In this document: one piece after another, positions 53,808-64,000 of the stretch | Numbering within the stretch: position 1 is the first letter of the stretch | Layout: each line of letters starts with the position of its first letter | Source: Tubulanus polymorphus | Taxonomy: Eukaryota > Nemertea > Palaeonemertea > Tubulaniformes > Tubulanidae | NCBI RefSeq assembly: GCF_964204645.1 | Contig: NC_134027.1 | Span: forward strand, 16,542,485-16,606,484 | Direction: 5' to 3' | Length of the DNA: 64,000 bases | Program-made: the position numbers and the translations under genes | Notes under the pieces: generated by a model | The model's database searches: none | What the model was told of the DNA's origin: nothing | The model's input: the letters and a program-made list of their open reading frames with translations, nothing else

Positions 53808-53893
53808 AGGTATCTAATACGTATCTAATACGTACCTAATACGTATTAAGGTATCTAATACGTACCTAATACGTATCTAATACGTATCTAATA
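53808..53893. repeat. 11-bp minisatellite (ATCTAATACGT)
   Basis: Seven to eight head-to-tail units of ATCTAATACGT / ACCTAATACGT with a GTATTAAGGT interruption, between the hairpins and the ATPase gene. P1 lacks it. Overlapping TACGTA motifs make it partly self-complementary. Confidence 0.85.
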
Positions 53894-53929
53894 CATAAAT
53901 ACTTAAAATGCCTTATTTTATAAATTTAT

Positions 53930-54525
53930 ATTCATAAAATTCAGGAAATTGTAGTCTCAGAAGTAATTTTGAACCTTTATTATTCTTTAATTTATTCATA
54001 TATTCATCATGTAATTCAGTAGGTATAATTTGATTTTCTTCCAATGATTGTTGCATAGATTTTCTATCTTTATTGTAGAATAAAACTAAAAATCTTATAT
54101 TCTCCCTAAAATCTTTAACAATTGAATTATATTTTTGATTTAAAACCCATGTTGTTATCCCAAAATGTCTCCCAGAGAAAGCTAAATAGCATAGTTCACT
54201 TTCTCTAACTTTTGAATCATGTAAATTAGCACAATCATCTATAATGAATAATGTATTTGAACCTTTATAAATATCAATTGCTATTTTAATACAATTATCT
54301 AAATTTTTTTTACTGTTTTAGGATCTAATATAATAAACTTTTTTATCTTAACTATATATCTATTATACGTTTTATTCATTTCATAAGTTGGACAGAATAT
54401 TATATTATCAAAATGATTCTTATAAATAGTTTCTAATAAATCTAATATAAAATGTGTTTATCACAATTTGTTACTCCAGTAACTAACATATTATGTGGTT
54501 CAAATATAAATAAATTTTTATTCAT
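53930..54525 (-). pseudogene. Packaging ATPase (P2), frameshifted
   Basis: Counterpart of 22747-23358. Most of the protein is still readable, including IIDDC, but there are single-base changes in length near 54309 (T run) and near 54456, inside the Walker A GKT codons, plus a 3-bp loss near 54398. Not functional. Confidence 0.8.
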
Positions 54526-54526
54526 T

Positions 54527-56740
54527 TATTCTTTTAATTTTACTAGATAAAATCCATTCATTACATTTATCATCATACCCTCTATATTTCACCAAAGAAT
54601 ACTTTTTTCCTTTAAGAGTTTTTGTTTTCAATACTTTTTCTATTTTGTATTCTACTTCATCTGGGTTTGGTACAAGTGATAATTCTTGTTCATAGAAATA
54701 ACGTAATATTTCTTCATCTTTTAGATCTTCTAATTTATAAACAAAAGGTTTAGTTAATGTGGTATGCAGGGGTTAAGGTCTGGAGGGGAAGAAAACCTGT
54801 CCCAGGCACATCAGCAAAACAGACTATTGGTTTATTTAAGTACCAGTTAGTTTATAATGTACTCCCTGCTTCGGCAAAGGCGGTTGCGCTGGCTTGGCCA
54901 CGTACACAGAATGCAGGATGGGCGGATCCCCAAGGATCTTCTATATGGGGAACTCGCAAGTGGAAAGAGGTCAAAAGGCCGCCCACATCTACGCTTCAAG
55001 GATACATGCAAGAGAGACATGAAGGCATGCTCCATAAATCAGGAAACGTGGGAGGCTTCAGCGGCGGATAGGTCACAGTGGAGACGTCAAGTCACGCTGG
55101 GACTTAAAAACTTTGAACAGGACTTTTGCGCTAAAGCCACTCTGAGGCGAGCTCAGAGACACGCTAGGATTTAAACTGAACTCTCTGCGGTGCTGTTTAT
55201 CCATGGTCGAAAGACTGAAGGAGCCAATGATGAGTTTACATTTAGCGAATTTCAATAAAACCGGACCTACGTATCGGAAATGTGACTGGCAACTTCAGTA
55301 GTTATCAACTAGCAAGGTCTACAAAATATAAAAAATATATCTTAGCATTTGCATAAAACATAAAGTATATTAATTCATTAATGCAACTATCTCAAACTGA
55401 ATTGAATAATAAGTACACTATAATTAATTAACTCTCAAAACAATATCAATAACTGTTAAGAAAAATCTATTGAATCTATATTAAGTCAAAAAACATATAT
55501 CATTCAACATGGAAATGCTATATTATTTAGCTATACCCACGAAGAACATGTAAAGCTTTGCCACCTATGCCACAGGAAAATAAACTCGAGAGACAGAGCA
55601 AAATTGACAAATTCGAAGTATAACATAAAACTCACCAGTAAATGCACAGACACTTGTTCCTGCCTTGCTAGAGTCTATGAATGAATGCACCACACTGGTA
55701 TGTGCGGGTTAGATGTATAGGTTTTGGTATCAATTGGAATTGCTGGTGCATGAAGTGTGAAAAACATGGTTATAAGGTTACAGAAATGCTAGCAACACGT
55801 ACATGCATTATGAAAGACTGAAAGGGGAAATCTGAAATATAAACTGTATTGGTTAATGGGTATTTTCCATAATACCACACTAATATTTTCTTTTTAATTT
55901 TGAAAATTTCTTCAGTAAAATTGGAGTATAACCTTTACAAAAGGTTTTTCTATATTTAGATATTCTAACGTGTTGTCCTATTTTAAATTTAGGTTCTCCA
56001 AAATCATGTGTAACAAATGCTCCATATAAATTATTCCAAACTATTTCTGAATTATCTTCTTTTCTAGCTTTTATTGGTTTCATACCAATACTTGAATGTT
56101 TAGAATTATCATAACCTTTCACCAAATCATCTAACACATCGATATATTTATACGTTTCATTTGCAGTAAAATATTTCCACATTCTAGTTTTCAATGTTTT
56201 ATTTAATCTTTCTATAATAGATGCTTTTTTATTTGAGTGTGTTGAAAAATATTCTACATCCTTATCAGATAATAATCTTTAAAAATGTTTATTATAGAAT
56301 TCCTTCAATTTATAGAATTCATCAAATTGTATCTTACCTGGAATAGCTTCTTTAAATATTGATTTAAAAGCATTTGTTACTTCTATACCAGTTCTATTTT
56401 TGATTGGAATACTCCATGCGTATCTACTGAATATATCTATAACATTTAATATCCAGAAATATCCTTTGTTTTGTTCTTCTAAGTTCTTCATATCAATCAA
56501 ATCTGCTTGCCATTGTTGATCAATATATGAAACCATTACTTTTCTCGTTAAATTATTTTTATCCATTTTCTTATGGATTTGATATGTGGGTTGATTTTGT
56601 AACCATAATCTTAATTCACTATATTTTTTTATATTTTCTTTATCAAATTTTATTTTATCCCATAAATCTGAAACGCTAGAATATGATACTTCACTCTCTG
56701 GGTTATAATATAAATCTCTTAAATATTGTTATTTTTTCAT
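54527..56740 (-). pseudogene. Integrase with chromodomain (P2), interrupted
   Basis: Counterpart of 23351-24475. The C-terminal chromodomain part lies at 54527-54758, then a 1122-bp insertion, then the remainder at 55881-56740. Frames 55880-56194 and 56279-56566 hold most of the catalytic core (WQADLIDM, then IQFDE), with lesions near 56200-56285 and a short duplication in the FDEFYKLKEFYN region. The GAVRHPHG insert of P1 is absent. Confidence 0.8.
54759..55880. mobile_element. 1122-bp insertion carrying a LINE 3' fragment
   Basis: Flanked by TAAT on both sides (54755-54758, 55881-55884); ends GTGGTATGC and CATAATACCACAC are inverted over GTGGTAT/ATACCAC. From 54857 to 55174 a plus-strand frame of 105 codons reads RLRWLGHVHRMQDGRIPKDL...YGEL...GRPHLRFKDTCKRDMKA, the well-known extreme C-terminus of a non-LTR retrotransposon reverse transcriptase. 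The other 600 bp has no frame. Possibly a TIR element that captured a LINE tail, or two insertions side by side. Confidence 0.6.
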
Positions 56741-56749
56741 CTTCTTTTA

Positions 56750-57112
56750 ATCCATTAATAATAATCTTGGTTTATTTTCAATGACTTTATCATTTGACTT
56801 ATTTTCTGGTGTAATAGATTTATCATCGGCATCATTATCATTAGATTTAGATTTATATTTATATATTACACCAGAGAATACAATTACTGCGATTAACCCA
56901 ATTGTAATATATAATTTATTATTACTTCCAGCATTAGAAGAATCAGATGGATTATCATTCGAATTTATAACAGATAATTTCTGTGGTTCATTTATATAAG
57001 TTAATTTCTTTTTCTTTGCTTTTTTAACTCAGAAGATCTTTTACCCAATTCCCTAGCCCATTTAATTTGTTTTTCGGATCTATGCTTCTTCTTAACATCA
57101 TCACTCATTTAT
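56750..57112 (-). pseudogene. Small basic membrane protein (P2), frameshifted
   Basis: Counterpart of 24482-24853. The membrane segment (LYITIGLIAVIVFSGVIY-like) and the basic KQIKWARELGK start are visible, but a base is lost in the Lys run near 57025. Confidence 0.65.
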
Positions 57113-57658
57113 TTTAGTTAATTTTTGTTCTGATTCAATATCTTCTGATTTATTTTTAACTTTGTATTCTATAGGTTTGATGTTAGAAAATGTTTTAACT
57201 CCAGTAGAAATCAATGTCATTATTCCTCCTAATTGGAATGAAGCGTATCCAACCCATTTTTGTAATTCTGTCATAACTAAATAATCATTTTTTAAATCGC
57301 TATATAATTTATTTTCATCATCAGTAGGTATAATCCGGTTACATAATTTAGAATAACATTTTATAATACCATCACTTATAGAGTCGTTTATTCTAACTAA
57401 TCTAGCTTCTTCATATATTTTGAAACGTTTTATTACTTTATCTGGTTTCATGTTATCTAATTCTTGAAAAGTTATAATTCTATTTAAGAATTCCTTAGAT
57501 TTTCCACCAGCAATCAATAGTTCTAGATGGTGCTTACATGTTAAATAGTATTCATAATCAATATCATCATTTTGAATACAATTAGAAACAACTGTATCAT
57601 TATTGCCAGTAATGCCCAAATCCTCAATTGTCTTTACAATATCAGATTTCTTTGACAT
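57101..57658 (-). CDS. Conserved Polinton protein of unknown function (185 aa), P2 copy
   Basis: Intact frame, about 80% identical by eye to the P1 protein at 24846-25448, ending in the same L-T-K-I-N-E. The centre HHLELLIAGGKSKEFLNRII is unchanged. It overlaps the next gene's ATG by 8 nt as in P1. It is the only long P2 gene without damage. Confidence 0.65.
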   Translation of the reverse strand: MSKKSDIVKTIEDLGITGNNDTVVSNCIQNDDIDYEYYLTCKHHLELLIAGGKSKEFLNRIITFQELDNMKPDKVIKRFKIYEEARLVRINDSISDGIIKCYSKLCNRIIPTDDENKLYSDLKNDYLVMTELQKWVGYASFQLGGIMTLISTGVKTFSNIKPIEYKVKNKSEDIESEQKLTKINE

Positions 57659-57910
57659 TTATTTTAGCAAAAAAGCGAAAAAAAATATTATAAAATGATA
57701 CTAGAATAATACCTTGTGTGACACTAGTGTTTGATAAGTAATACTAGCTATTTGTTATTGTAATATATGTATTATAAGTTATTGTTTTTTTATGTGAATC
57801 AATTCAATCTAGTGTCAATTAGAATTGCAAAAGAAAATATTAAAAATATAATAGAATTCACTATATAGTTGAAGTTATTGTTTTTTAAAACTTTTTATTT
57901 AAATTAGGAT
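57659..57910. promoter_or_regulatory. AT-rich spacer equivalent to 25449-25694
   Basis: Contains GATACTAGAATAATACC and ACACTAGTG motifs and a T-rich run before the ATG at 57658 (minus). Retained in both Polintons, so likely to include the promoter of the 185-aa gene. No frame. Confidence 0.35.
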
Positions 57911-59337
57911 TCAATATCTCCTTACTATTATCTATCTATAGGAGCGATAACTATAACTGATAAGTCATTTCGGATCCTCGATAATAAATTGCTGAAGCTG
58001 AAAAGTAATTTAACGAAACGACTGGTGGAATTACTATTTCATAAACATATGTATTTTATTCTACAGTCAGTATCGATTTCCACATTCCAAGCCGCTCGGC
58101 AGCCAAGCGGTAAGGTATGCATGGAATGCAGGAATCAATAAAGTATAATACAACAACTGTCACTGTTGCCATTAACAACAGCTGAACATAGAATAATAGA
58201 AAATGCAATTAAGGTAAATATAATACATTAAAAAATCTATATAGTATGAAAAACAACTGCTGTTACAAATCATCATTGGGATTTTCTAATTTCGACCAGA
58301 ATTCTTTGATTTCGGGGTAATTTTCAAACATTTTTTCTATTTCTGTCAAATGATTAATAACGTATCAAATGGCAAACCCAATAATTGAAATTTTTTAAAC
58401 GAATATAATTTTCCAATCCCTCTAAGTTTTCTTTCATAACCCACACTAATATGTATATTTTCTTTAACCCAATTAGCCCATGAAATATTTACAGTTTGAG
58501 TCGAATGAAAAAGAACAAACCCTGTATTCAAAGAATTCCCAAAAATTATAAAATCCCAAAGATGATTTGTTTGTTTTGTTAACAATTTTTCATACTCGCT
58601 TATCAGTAAGTCACCAATTTCTGAAAATAAATGTGCGTCTATTTCATGGAAATTTGATAAATCTCTATAATCAGTTAATTTTGATTTCAAGTACTCATGT
58701 AGTTCATAACCGCTCAATTTGCTTCTATTTTCATTAAGTCCTAATAATGTTTTTAAACTCGGAGTTGGTATTTTCGGAAATTCTTGTATCGTTGATTGAT
58801 TGGTTGTAATTACTTCGTCCAAAATTGTTACTAATTGTTCATAATAATCCAAATGTTTCTTGAGTTTTTCGATATTTTTGTCTTCTATCTCTATTACGGT
58901 CTCTTGAGAAGGTGTATTAATTTCCATCGGTTCTGGTTCCTTACTTTCTTGCGTTTTACTTGAAGTAGATAGTGAGCTTCTTGAACATTTGTGACATTTT
59001 CTTTACCAAATATCTAGAATGTAGAATAAAACTAACTTGAAGTTGTAGTTTTCAAATATGAATTACAGCATTTAAACATGTTTTACGTTTCCCGACGCCT
59101 TAATAACAACACAAACGGTACTTACATTTAGAACTGTAAACTCCTAAAATTGTGTTTCTAGAGAGAAATCCTATGCGTTCCTATGCTTATGCACTGCGCG
59201 CTTATAACTGCCAGTTATTCACCAGCCAAACACTGTCTGCCGCGATGGTAACAGGTGTTCTTTTATGATGAAATTAATTAATTCTTTTCAACTGAAAGAG
59301 CGCGTTCGATCAATATTCAAATGAGGTACTACTATTT
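57911..59337 (-). mobile_element. Unassigned element X inserted in the P2 HNH gene
   Basis: Foreign block that cuts the HNH gene right after its HVLPISK codons. It shares GATAAGTCATTTCGGATCCT-type and CCTTAATAAC...GTACTTACATTTAGA sequence with 26390-27239 of P1. It encodes one minus-strand gene (58927-58346 plus a shifted tail). Terminal repeats were not resolved. The two copies sit at different sites of otherwise related elements, which argues for mobility. Confidence 0.55.
58266..58990 (-). pseudogene. Element X protein (about 193 aa plus shifted tail)
   Basis: Frame 58927-58346 starts MEINTPSQ; in-frame sequence upstream adds a CHKC pair and Ser/Thr-rich codons, so the true start may lie in another exon. 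The body is helical (KLKKHLDYYEQLVTILDEVI). It then has WANWVKENIHISVGYERKLRGIGKL, which resembles the W-x2-W...S-x2-Y-x-R helix-turn-helix style of DUF3102-like DNA-binding proteins. A frame change near 58355 leads to IEKMFENYPEIKEFWSKLENP and a stop near 58266. DNA binding is inference; the family is not recognised. Confidence 0.45.
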
Positions 59338-59834
59338 AGATATTGGTAACACATGATCAATATGAAAGTATTCACCATAGTTTTTTTCATTCATTTTATC
59401 GTCCAATTGATATATAATACATGATTTGAGAAATTCATCTGAACACCCCAATAAATTAGATAATGTGTATGAGTGTTTGTCTTTACTGAATAATTGTGAT
59501 AATCTAGAACTTAAACATTGTTTCATTTTAAAATCAAAATCTGTTTGATATCTTTCTTTTCGATAATTCTTATCGTACACTTCAATATGTTCTCGATTAT
59601 TTTTTCTCCATCGTTTACCTTTTTCTTTACATTTTTCTGGATTATTTGACCGATATTGTTTATTATTCTGTTTCCAACATGTTTTACAAATATTTCGTAA
59701 ACCACTTTGTAAAACTTATGTTTATAATATGCTGAAAATTGTTTCTTCAATTCACATTTTGAACATTTCTTGTAGTAAATATTTATAACACCATTATTGT
59801 TTATATTTATAGTTTGTGCTTGTGTACTTTCCAT
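59338..59834 (-). pseudogene. HNH endonuclease (P2), truncated and shifted
   Basis: Counterpart of 25695-26360. The start (ATG 59834) and zinc-ribbon CSKCELKKQ are present, a shift near 59715 breaks the middle, and the frame ends with HIDHVLPISK where element X begins. Confidence 0.75.
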
Positions 59835-59866
59835 TTATGATACATATTTTTATCAAAATTTGATTA

Positions 59867-60341
59867 ACATGTAATAATCCTGTTCATTATTTCCTTTTCT
59901 TTCTCTTCTTCTCTTTTAAATTTTAGATATTCTTCTAAATTGCAACCATAAGCAACTGTGTGTATACCATCATCCAGAATATATCTTTTATCGTCAAATG
60001 GATTTAGCCTAACCTTTTCAATTACTTCAATAAACATCTCGTGGTACTCACATCTTAAACATTTCGTCTTATGTTTTCTAACTTCTTCATTGAATATACA
60101 ATTGATGTAATCTTTGAAATGAGTATTCTTTCATACTACCCTTTGATTCATGAGTTTTGGTTCTATAACTATACATTTTAGATCGAATCCCTATGAATTC
60201 AATCATTTCTTCACCTCCTAATTCTTCATTGAATTTACCAGGCACCTTTTTATTATCATTACTAAACAATTCATGATCTTTTGGATAATTACTGAAATCA
60301 AAATGATGTTTCAATGTTTTCAAATCAGACAAATTGTATAT
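59867..60341 (-). pseudogene. DNA polymerase B, C-terminal fragment (P2)
   Basis: Only the end of the polymerase remains. The first part (60332-60087) reads FDFSNYPKDHELFSN...KVPGKFNEEL...FIGIRSKMYSY, matching the region just after the YTDTDS motif in the GC-balanced polymerase (DTSDYQGNHPLHSN...RPKMYS). After a shift, the tail at 59867-60060 keeps PFDDKRYILDDGIHTVAYG, matching that polymerase's last segment. The catalytic motifs are lost to the right of 60341, where repeat sequence begins. Confidence 0.75.
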
Positions 60342-61295
60342 AATTCAATAATTCACTTCCCCTGGTGGCATGAACAAAGATTTGATGATATATGTTGACA
60401 TTTTCCTGAAACTAGAGGACCAAAGGTCCTGAGGCTCGAAAAATATCAGAAATTCAAAGGTGTCCCCCTTTCGAGTTTAGAACATTTATATTCCGTGGTA
60501 TTATACCGGTACCTTCTGAAACATGGCCATGGCCGCGACTGCACATCAATACCTGGCATTGGGTTTTTCCGTGTTACACTTATATGTACATGTACATGTA
60601 CAACGTAAAGTAAACGGAGATCGGGAAAACACAAACAATGAACGCTTTTACCCTTCGCAGCGCTTTTATGGCCGCAAAATGTGATCTACCGATCTCAGAA
60701 AAATTATGAGACCCAAGCCTCAATAACCCTCATCCCCGCTAAATCTCTACATATTGCCACTGCTCTCTGGAATGATGAGATGACGAATAGAAATCGACAT
60801 CAGTAGCACCAAAGCTAACCGTACCATTTTTTCTCACTACTTGAAATAACCTATGCGCAAAGCCAGAGAAAAATTTGCGATTTTAGAGAGAGATAAATAT
60901 AATGCAACACTCATCATCGATTCGACACAGCAGTTGTACTTGAATACTTGTAGTAAAGCGCGGTCGATTGATGCGCGCGGGCAGTATCTTATCTTCAAGC
61001 ACAAAACTATCGTATTGTTTCCAATAATTAATTTGTTTACACTCTTCGCGTAAAAGAAACGCGACACATCTGAATTTCTTCCGGACAGCAAAGTAAAATC
61101 AGGTGACAATCGGAACTATTTAATTTTGCGCATTGAAACATACATACGCTTTAAGCGGCGTGATCAGTACGCACAATAGGGAGCATTTTTTGATTGCTAG
61201 AAAAGCGATAAAGCGACTCAACTTGTCAAACTGAACGGTTGATTGTGCGAATAATACTAGTCGCTCCCTACACTACGGCACATAGTTCGAGCCTA
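60342..61295. repeat. Repeat fragment and unassigned spacer
   Basis: 60342-60445 resembles another Helitron-like family: TTCACTTCCCCTGGTGGCA is a core-unit start and AGAGGACCAAAGGTCCTGAGGCTC ends in a small hairpin. From 60446 to 61295 I see no gene; short frames on both strands have no motif. TGTACATGTACATGTACA at about 60587 is a simple palindromic repeat. Confidence 0.4.
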
Positions 61296-61498
61296 AAAAC
61301 CTTTTTCCACTTAATGAGTACTGATGACACCAAGACGACCGCCAATTTCGTGATAATTGGATCAAAAGTACCTGCCAGAAGTTTTCATAACTTCCCAAAT
61401 ATAACTGGATTCTGTCAATGGATGAACAGACAGTAACGGACGAAAAGTGAATGCAATAGCCTGCAGGGACTTAAGTTCCGAGCAAGCTAAAAATAACA
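61296..61498 (+). mobile_element. Truncated Helitron-like repeat, 3' part
   Basis: Right-hand portion of the 154-bp-core family: CCTTTTTCCACTTAATGAGTACTGATGACACCAAGA, then directly the ACTGGATTCTGTC tail and a decayed end hairpin (AGCCTGCAGGGACTTAAGTTCC...GCTAAAAA). An internal deletion removed the middle. Confidence 0.65.
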
Positions 61499-61820
61499 AC
61501 CCATTATATTAGTACGATAACCACACTCAAACGTGGTGAACAGATGATAAGAAGATAAAAAACCCACTATATACAAATTAAAAGACAAATTTAAGGTTTT
61601 TACCTTAACCCAGTATATTGTATTTCGATAGTTCTTTACTAGGACATAGAAATGAGGAAATATCCTTTCAGAAGAATTGTACATAACATACTATTTCAAT
61701 TTTCGGGTTCCATGACATCAAATTCTATGTGGACGTCACATGATTTGCCAGAGGATTTCTCGGAACAGGTCACGTGGAGGGATCCCTCTCTACAATTGAA
61801 AAAGAAACACAATAAAATGA

Positions 61821-64000
61821 ACTAGGGGTCCAGGGACAGTATGCCCACTTGGAAAGTGGTTTCAAATGCTCAATCCCCCTGCCCCCTGGTAACCATACAG
61901 AAAAACCAATGACCTTGAAACTCACCACATTCATAGAACATGTCAGCAGCTACAATTTTGCAATTAGTTGTGTTAACAATGTATGCCTCGGTACCAATAT
62001 AATATGGAAACCCTAAGTTATTCTACTATTCAACGCCCCTGGTGACCATGTGCAAAACCCAATGACCTTGAAACTCACCACATTCATAGAACATGTCAGC
62101 AGCTACAATTTTGCAATTAGTTGTGATAACAATACAGGGTTCATTGTCTCAAGCTCAGGTGAAATTCAAGCCATTTCAAGCTAGATTTATACCATTTTCA
62201 AGCTATTTTTTAAGCAATTTTGGAAGCAATTTTCGATAGTCGCAGCCAATTTGCCTATTTTTAACAGGTTCGTATAAAAATGTCAAAAAAGAGGTAAAAT
62301 TTTGATTCCAATGGAACCTCTGAGTCGATACGATTCTGTTAGAGATGAAGCCCCTTTATCACAATGATTTTAAGCATTTCCTAGCTTAAATATTCATATC
62401 AATCAAGATTTGGATATTAGGCCATCCCAAATTAATTGTCTGTTTTGCCATTACACCTTCTAAAATTTTTGGGATAAGTCAGTAGGAAGGTAGAATCATT
62501 TTTTTTTGCAAAATTATGGGGCAAAAAAAACAACAAATTTATCATCACCTCTTTTAGTTGAAACAATATCCCAAATCTGCGTTCAAAATGAAACAGTGGA
62601 TTGAATATATGCACGCTATAACATTACCAGCTTTAATAGGCCTATAGTCACTAAGAATGAATGGCAGCTTATTGGAACACTGCCAGTTTCCTGGAAAACT
62701 TCAACTATAGTCGAGGCATGTTTTCACACGATGCACACTTAACTTCAAACATACGTAGTTCATACATCTGCAGTGGGTCGGCCATTTGTATCAAAAATAA
62801 AATTTATTTCAATGAATCCAAGAAAAAAGTTTCCACTCAGTACCTTTGAAGTCGGGTCGGTCGGGTGACGGCAAACAGACCATTATTTTTGGATGGCCTA
62901 ATACGAAATTTGTAATGTTCAATGACTTTGACTAGGTCGCGGTGCCTTCAACATGGCTCTCACACCTGGTGTGGGATTTCAATGCCATTTTACATCAATG
63001 CTCGATAACATGCATGACTGAAATTTCCCCATATGTTCAAGTCTCCAGACACCGGAGAGTTTAACTACAAGTCGCAGTGCAAGCAAGTCTCGCGATTCAA
63101 TACAATTCAATTAATTTCTTTATGGATGCCTGAAACATGATGCACGCGTAGAAACGACTCAAGAACATATTCTGTCTGCGATTTCATCGAAAAAAATTCG
63201 CGAAGAAGAAAATTTGTGATAATCAAGCATTTCAAGCCATATCTTTTTATTTCAAGTCAAAAATAATTATTTCAAGCTTTCGATCTATTTTCAAGATGTT
63301 TTCAAGCGCTTGAGTAGTATTTCTCAAATTCAAGCCATTTCAAGCTTTTCAAGCACCGCGACGAACCCTGCAATATATGCCTCGGTACCAATATGATATG
63401 GAAATACTAAGTTATTCTACTATTCAACGCCCCTGGTGATCATAAAGAAAAATTAATGACCTTGAAACTCACCACAATCATAGAACATGTCATGAGTTAC
63501 AACTTTCCAAATGATTGTGGTAACAAAATATGCATAGGTTTCAATATTATGTGGGAAAACTTTTTTCCACCTACGAATGAGTGCTGATGACACCAAGATG
63601 GCCGCCAATTGCGTGATCATAGGCTGATCAAAAATACTTGTCTCAAGTATTGAAGATCCTTTTCCATAGAATAGCCAACACAAATTTCAATGAAAAATGG
63701 CAAACCAGTAGGAAGCTACAGGACTCAGAATTCAGGCCAAAATTGACATTTTTGGGCACAAAAAAGGTCACAGGACGGCCATCTTGAGTCCGATCGACCC
63801 AAATTTTCTTATGCTGATGGGCCCTTTGGGGATACAAATACCTACGAAAGATCAAGGTAATTGATCAAAGCGTCTTCAAAATTTCCCTCGAAAACTTCAA
63901 ATATGTGTATAAAGTGCTGATTTTAGCCAACAACAATGGCTGCCAGTCGGCCATCTTGAATCTGACAGGGCCAGTTTTTGGACTGAAGATGTGTCTACGG
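61821..64000 (+). mobile_element. Helitron-like repeat, third long copy, split and running off the edge
   Basis: Starts ACTAGGGGTCCAGGGACAGT and keeps core units near 61875 and 62030 (CCCCTGGTGACCAT). It is interrupted at 62135-63370 by a TIR element and resumes with another core unit (near 63422), then CCAAGATGGCCGCC and GCCATCTTGA blocks. The right end lies beyond the window. Confidence 0.8.
62135..63370. mobile_element. hAT-like non-autonomous element (1236 bp, 5-bp target duplication)
   Basis: Ends CAGGGTTC and GAACCCTG are inverted repeats and CAATA is duplicated on both sides (62130-62134 and 63371-63375). Near both ends are many TTTCAAGC-type repeats (left 62178-62230, right 63225-63355). 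No transposase frame. CAGGG ends recall hAT elements, some of which make 5-bp duplications. It cleanly splits a Helitron-like copy, so it is younger. Confidence 0.75.

Larger units (their letters stand above)
37900..60341. mobile_element. Polinton/Maverick-like element P2, broken by nested insertions
   Basis: Relative of P1 with the missing left part preserved. It starts with a foldback (37900-38020), carries plus-strand genes to 53369, twin hairpins, then minus-strand genes to the polymerase B C-terminus at about 60341, where it is cut off. Insertions: Helitron-like repeats at 41832-43104, 43201-45601 and 46691-47961, Harbinger at 48888-52410, a 1122-bp insert at 54759-55880 and element X at about 57911-59337. 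Without these about 11.4 kb remains, plausible for a Polinton of 15-20 kb lacking most of its polymerase. Nearly every long gene has a shift or stop. Confidence 0.85.

Overview
The window is a gene-poor, repeat-dense piece of an animal nuclear genome. Evidence for an animal is a BEL/Pao LTR retrotransposon, a spliced PIF/Harbinger transposon, Polinton/Maverick elements (integrating relatives of adintoviruses), a PHD-finger gene with a GT-AG intron, and pearl/HINE-like (Helitron-related) repeats built on a 154-bp core with ACGGACGG-rich tails. That repeat style is familiar from marine invertebrates, particularly molluscs and other lophotrochozoans, but I cannot name the species. No tRNA, rRNA, CRISPR or prokaryotic operon is visible.

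Layout. 1-4285: a 31-bp satellite running off the left edge. 4784-11024: an intact BEL/Pao element (identical 201-bp LTRs, 5-bp target duplication, one 1811-codon gag-pol frame). 11032-15739: a two-exon minus-strand gene (PHD finger plus a USP-like cysteine box) whose 3.5-kb intron is filled by a 205-bp satellite. 15740-17850: non-coding DNA with a 330-bp tandem duplication. 17958-27922: AT-rich Polinton 'P1', truncated on the left, ending on the right in a 368-bp foldback. 27923-32098: the remains of a different, GC-balanced Polinton (integrase C-terminus and a protein-primed DNA polymerase B with one frameshift); P1's right end abuts its integrase gene. 32395-32715: a 98-bp minisatellite. 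34503-37899: a decayed second BEL/Pao on the minus strand, split by a 760-bp TIR element with a 9-bp target duplication. 37900-60341: Polinton 'P2', a close relative of P1, beginning with a 121-bp foldback and broken by at least six later insertions (three Helitron-like, one Harbinger, one 1122-bp insertion carrying a LINE tail, one unknown element called 'X'). 60342-64000: more Helitron-like repeats, one interrupted by a 1236-bp hAT-like element.

P1 and P2 complement each other and give most of the gene map of one virus-like element: foldback end; a small soluble protein; a putative minor capsid or penton protein; four small proteins, at least three with membrane segments; a conserved protein of unknown function; a C-terminal-anchor membrane protein; a long coiled-coil/amphipathic virion-type protein; a double-jelly-roll major capsid protein; and a zinc-finger protein, all on the plus strand. 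Then come two long hairpins, and on the minus strand a packaging ATPase, a chromodomain integrase, two membrane proteins, an HNH nuclease and polymerase B. Genes are packed as in a virus, with 4- and 8-nt overlaps, and most starts carry a T-rich stretch followed by (A)TAAATG, reminiscent of poxvirus late promoters. P1 keeps intact frames for capsid, ATPase, integrase and HNH; P2 is thoroughly decayed.

The points I consider most unusual are the foldback termini, the conserved twin hairpins at the convergent junction, the TAAATG start/overlap grammar, a 25-bp palindromic insert found in frame in two different P1 genes, and the unassigned element X present at different sites in both Polintons.
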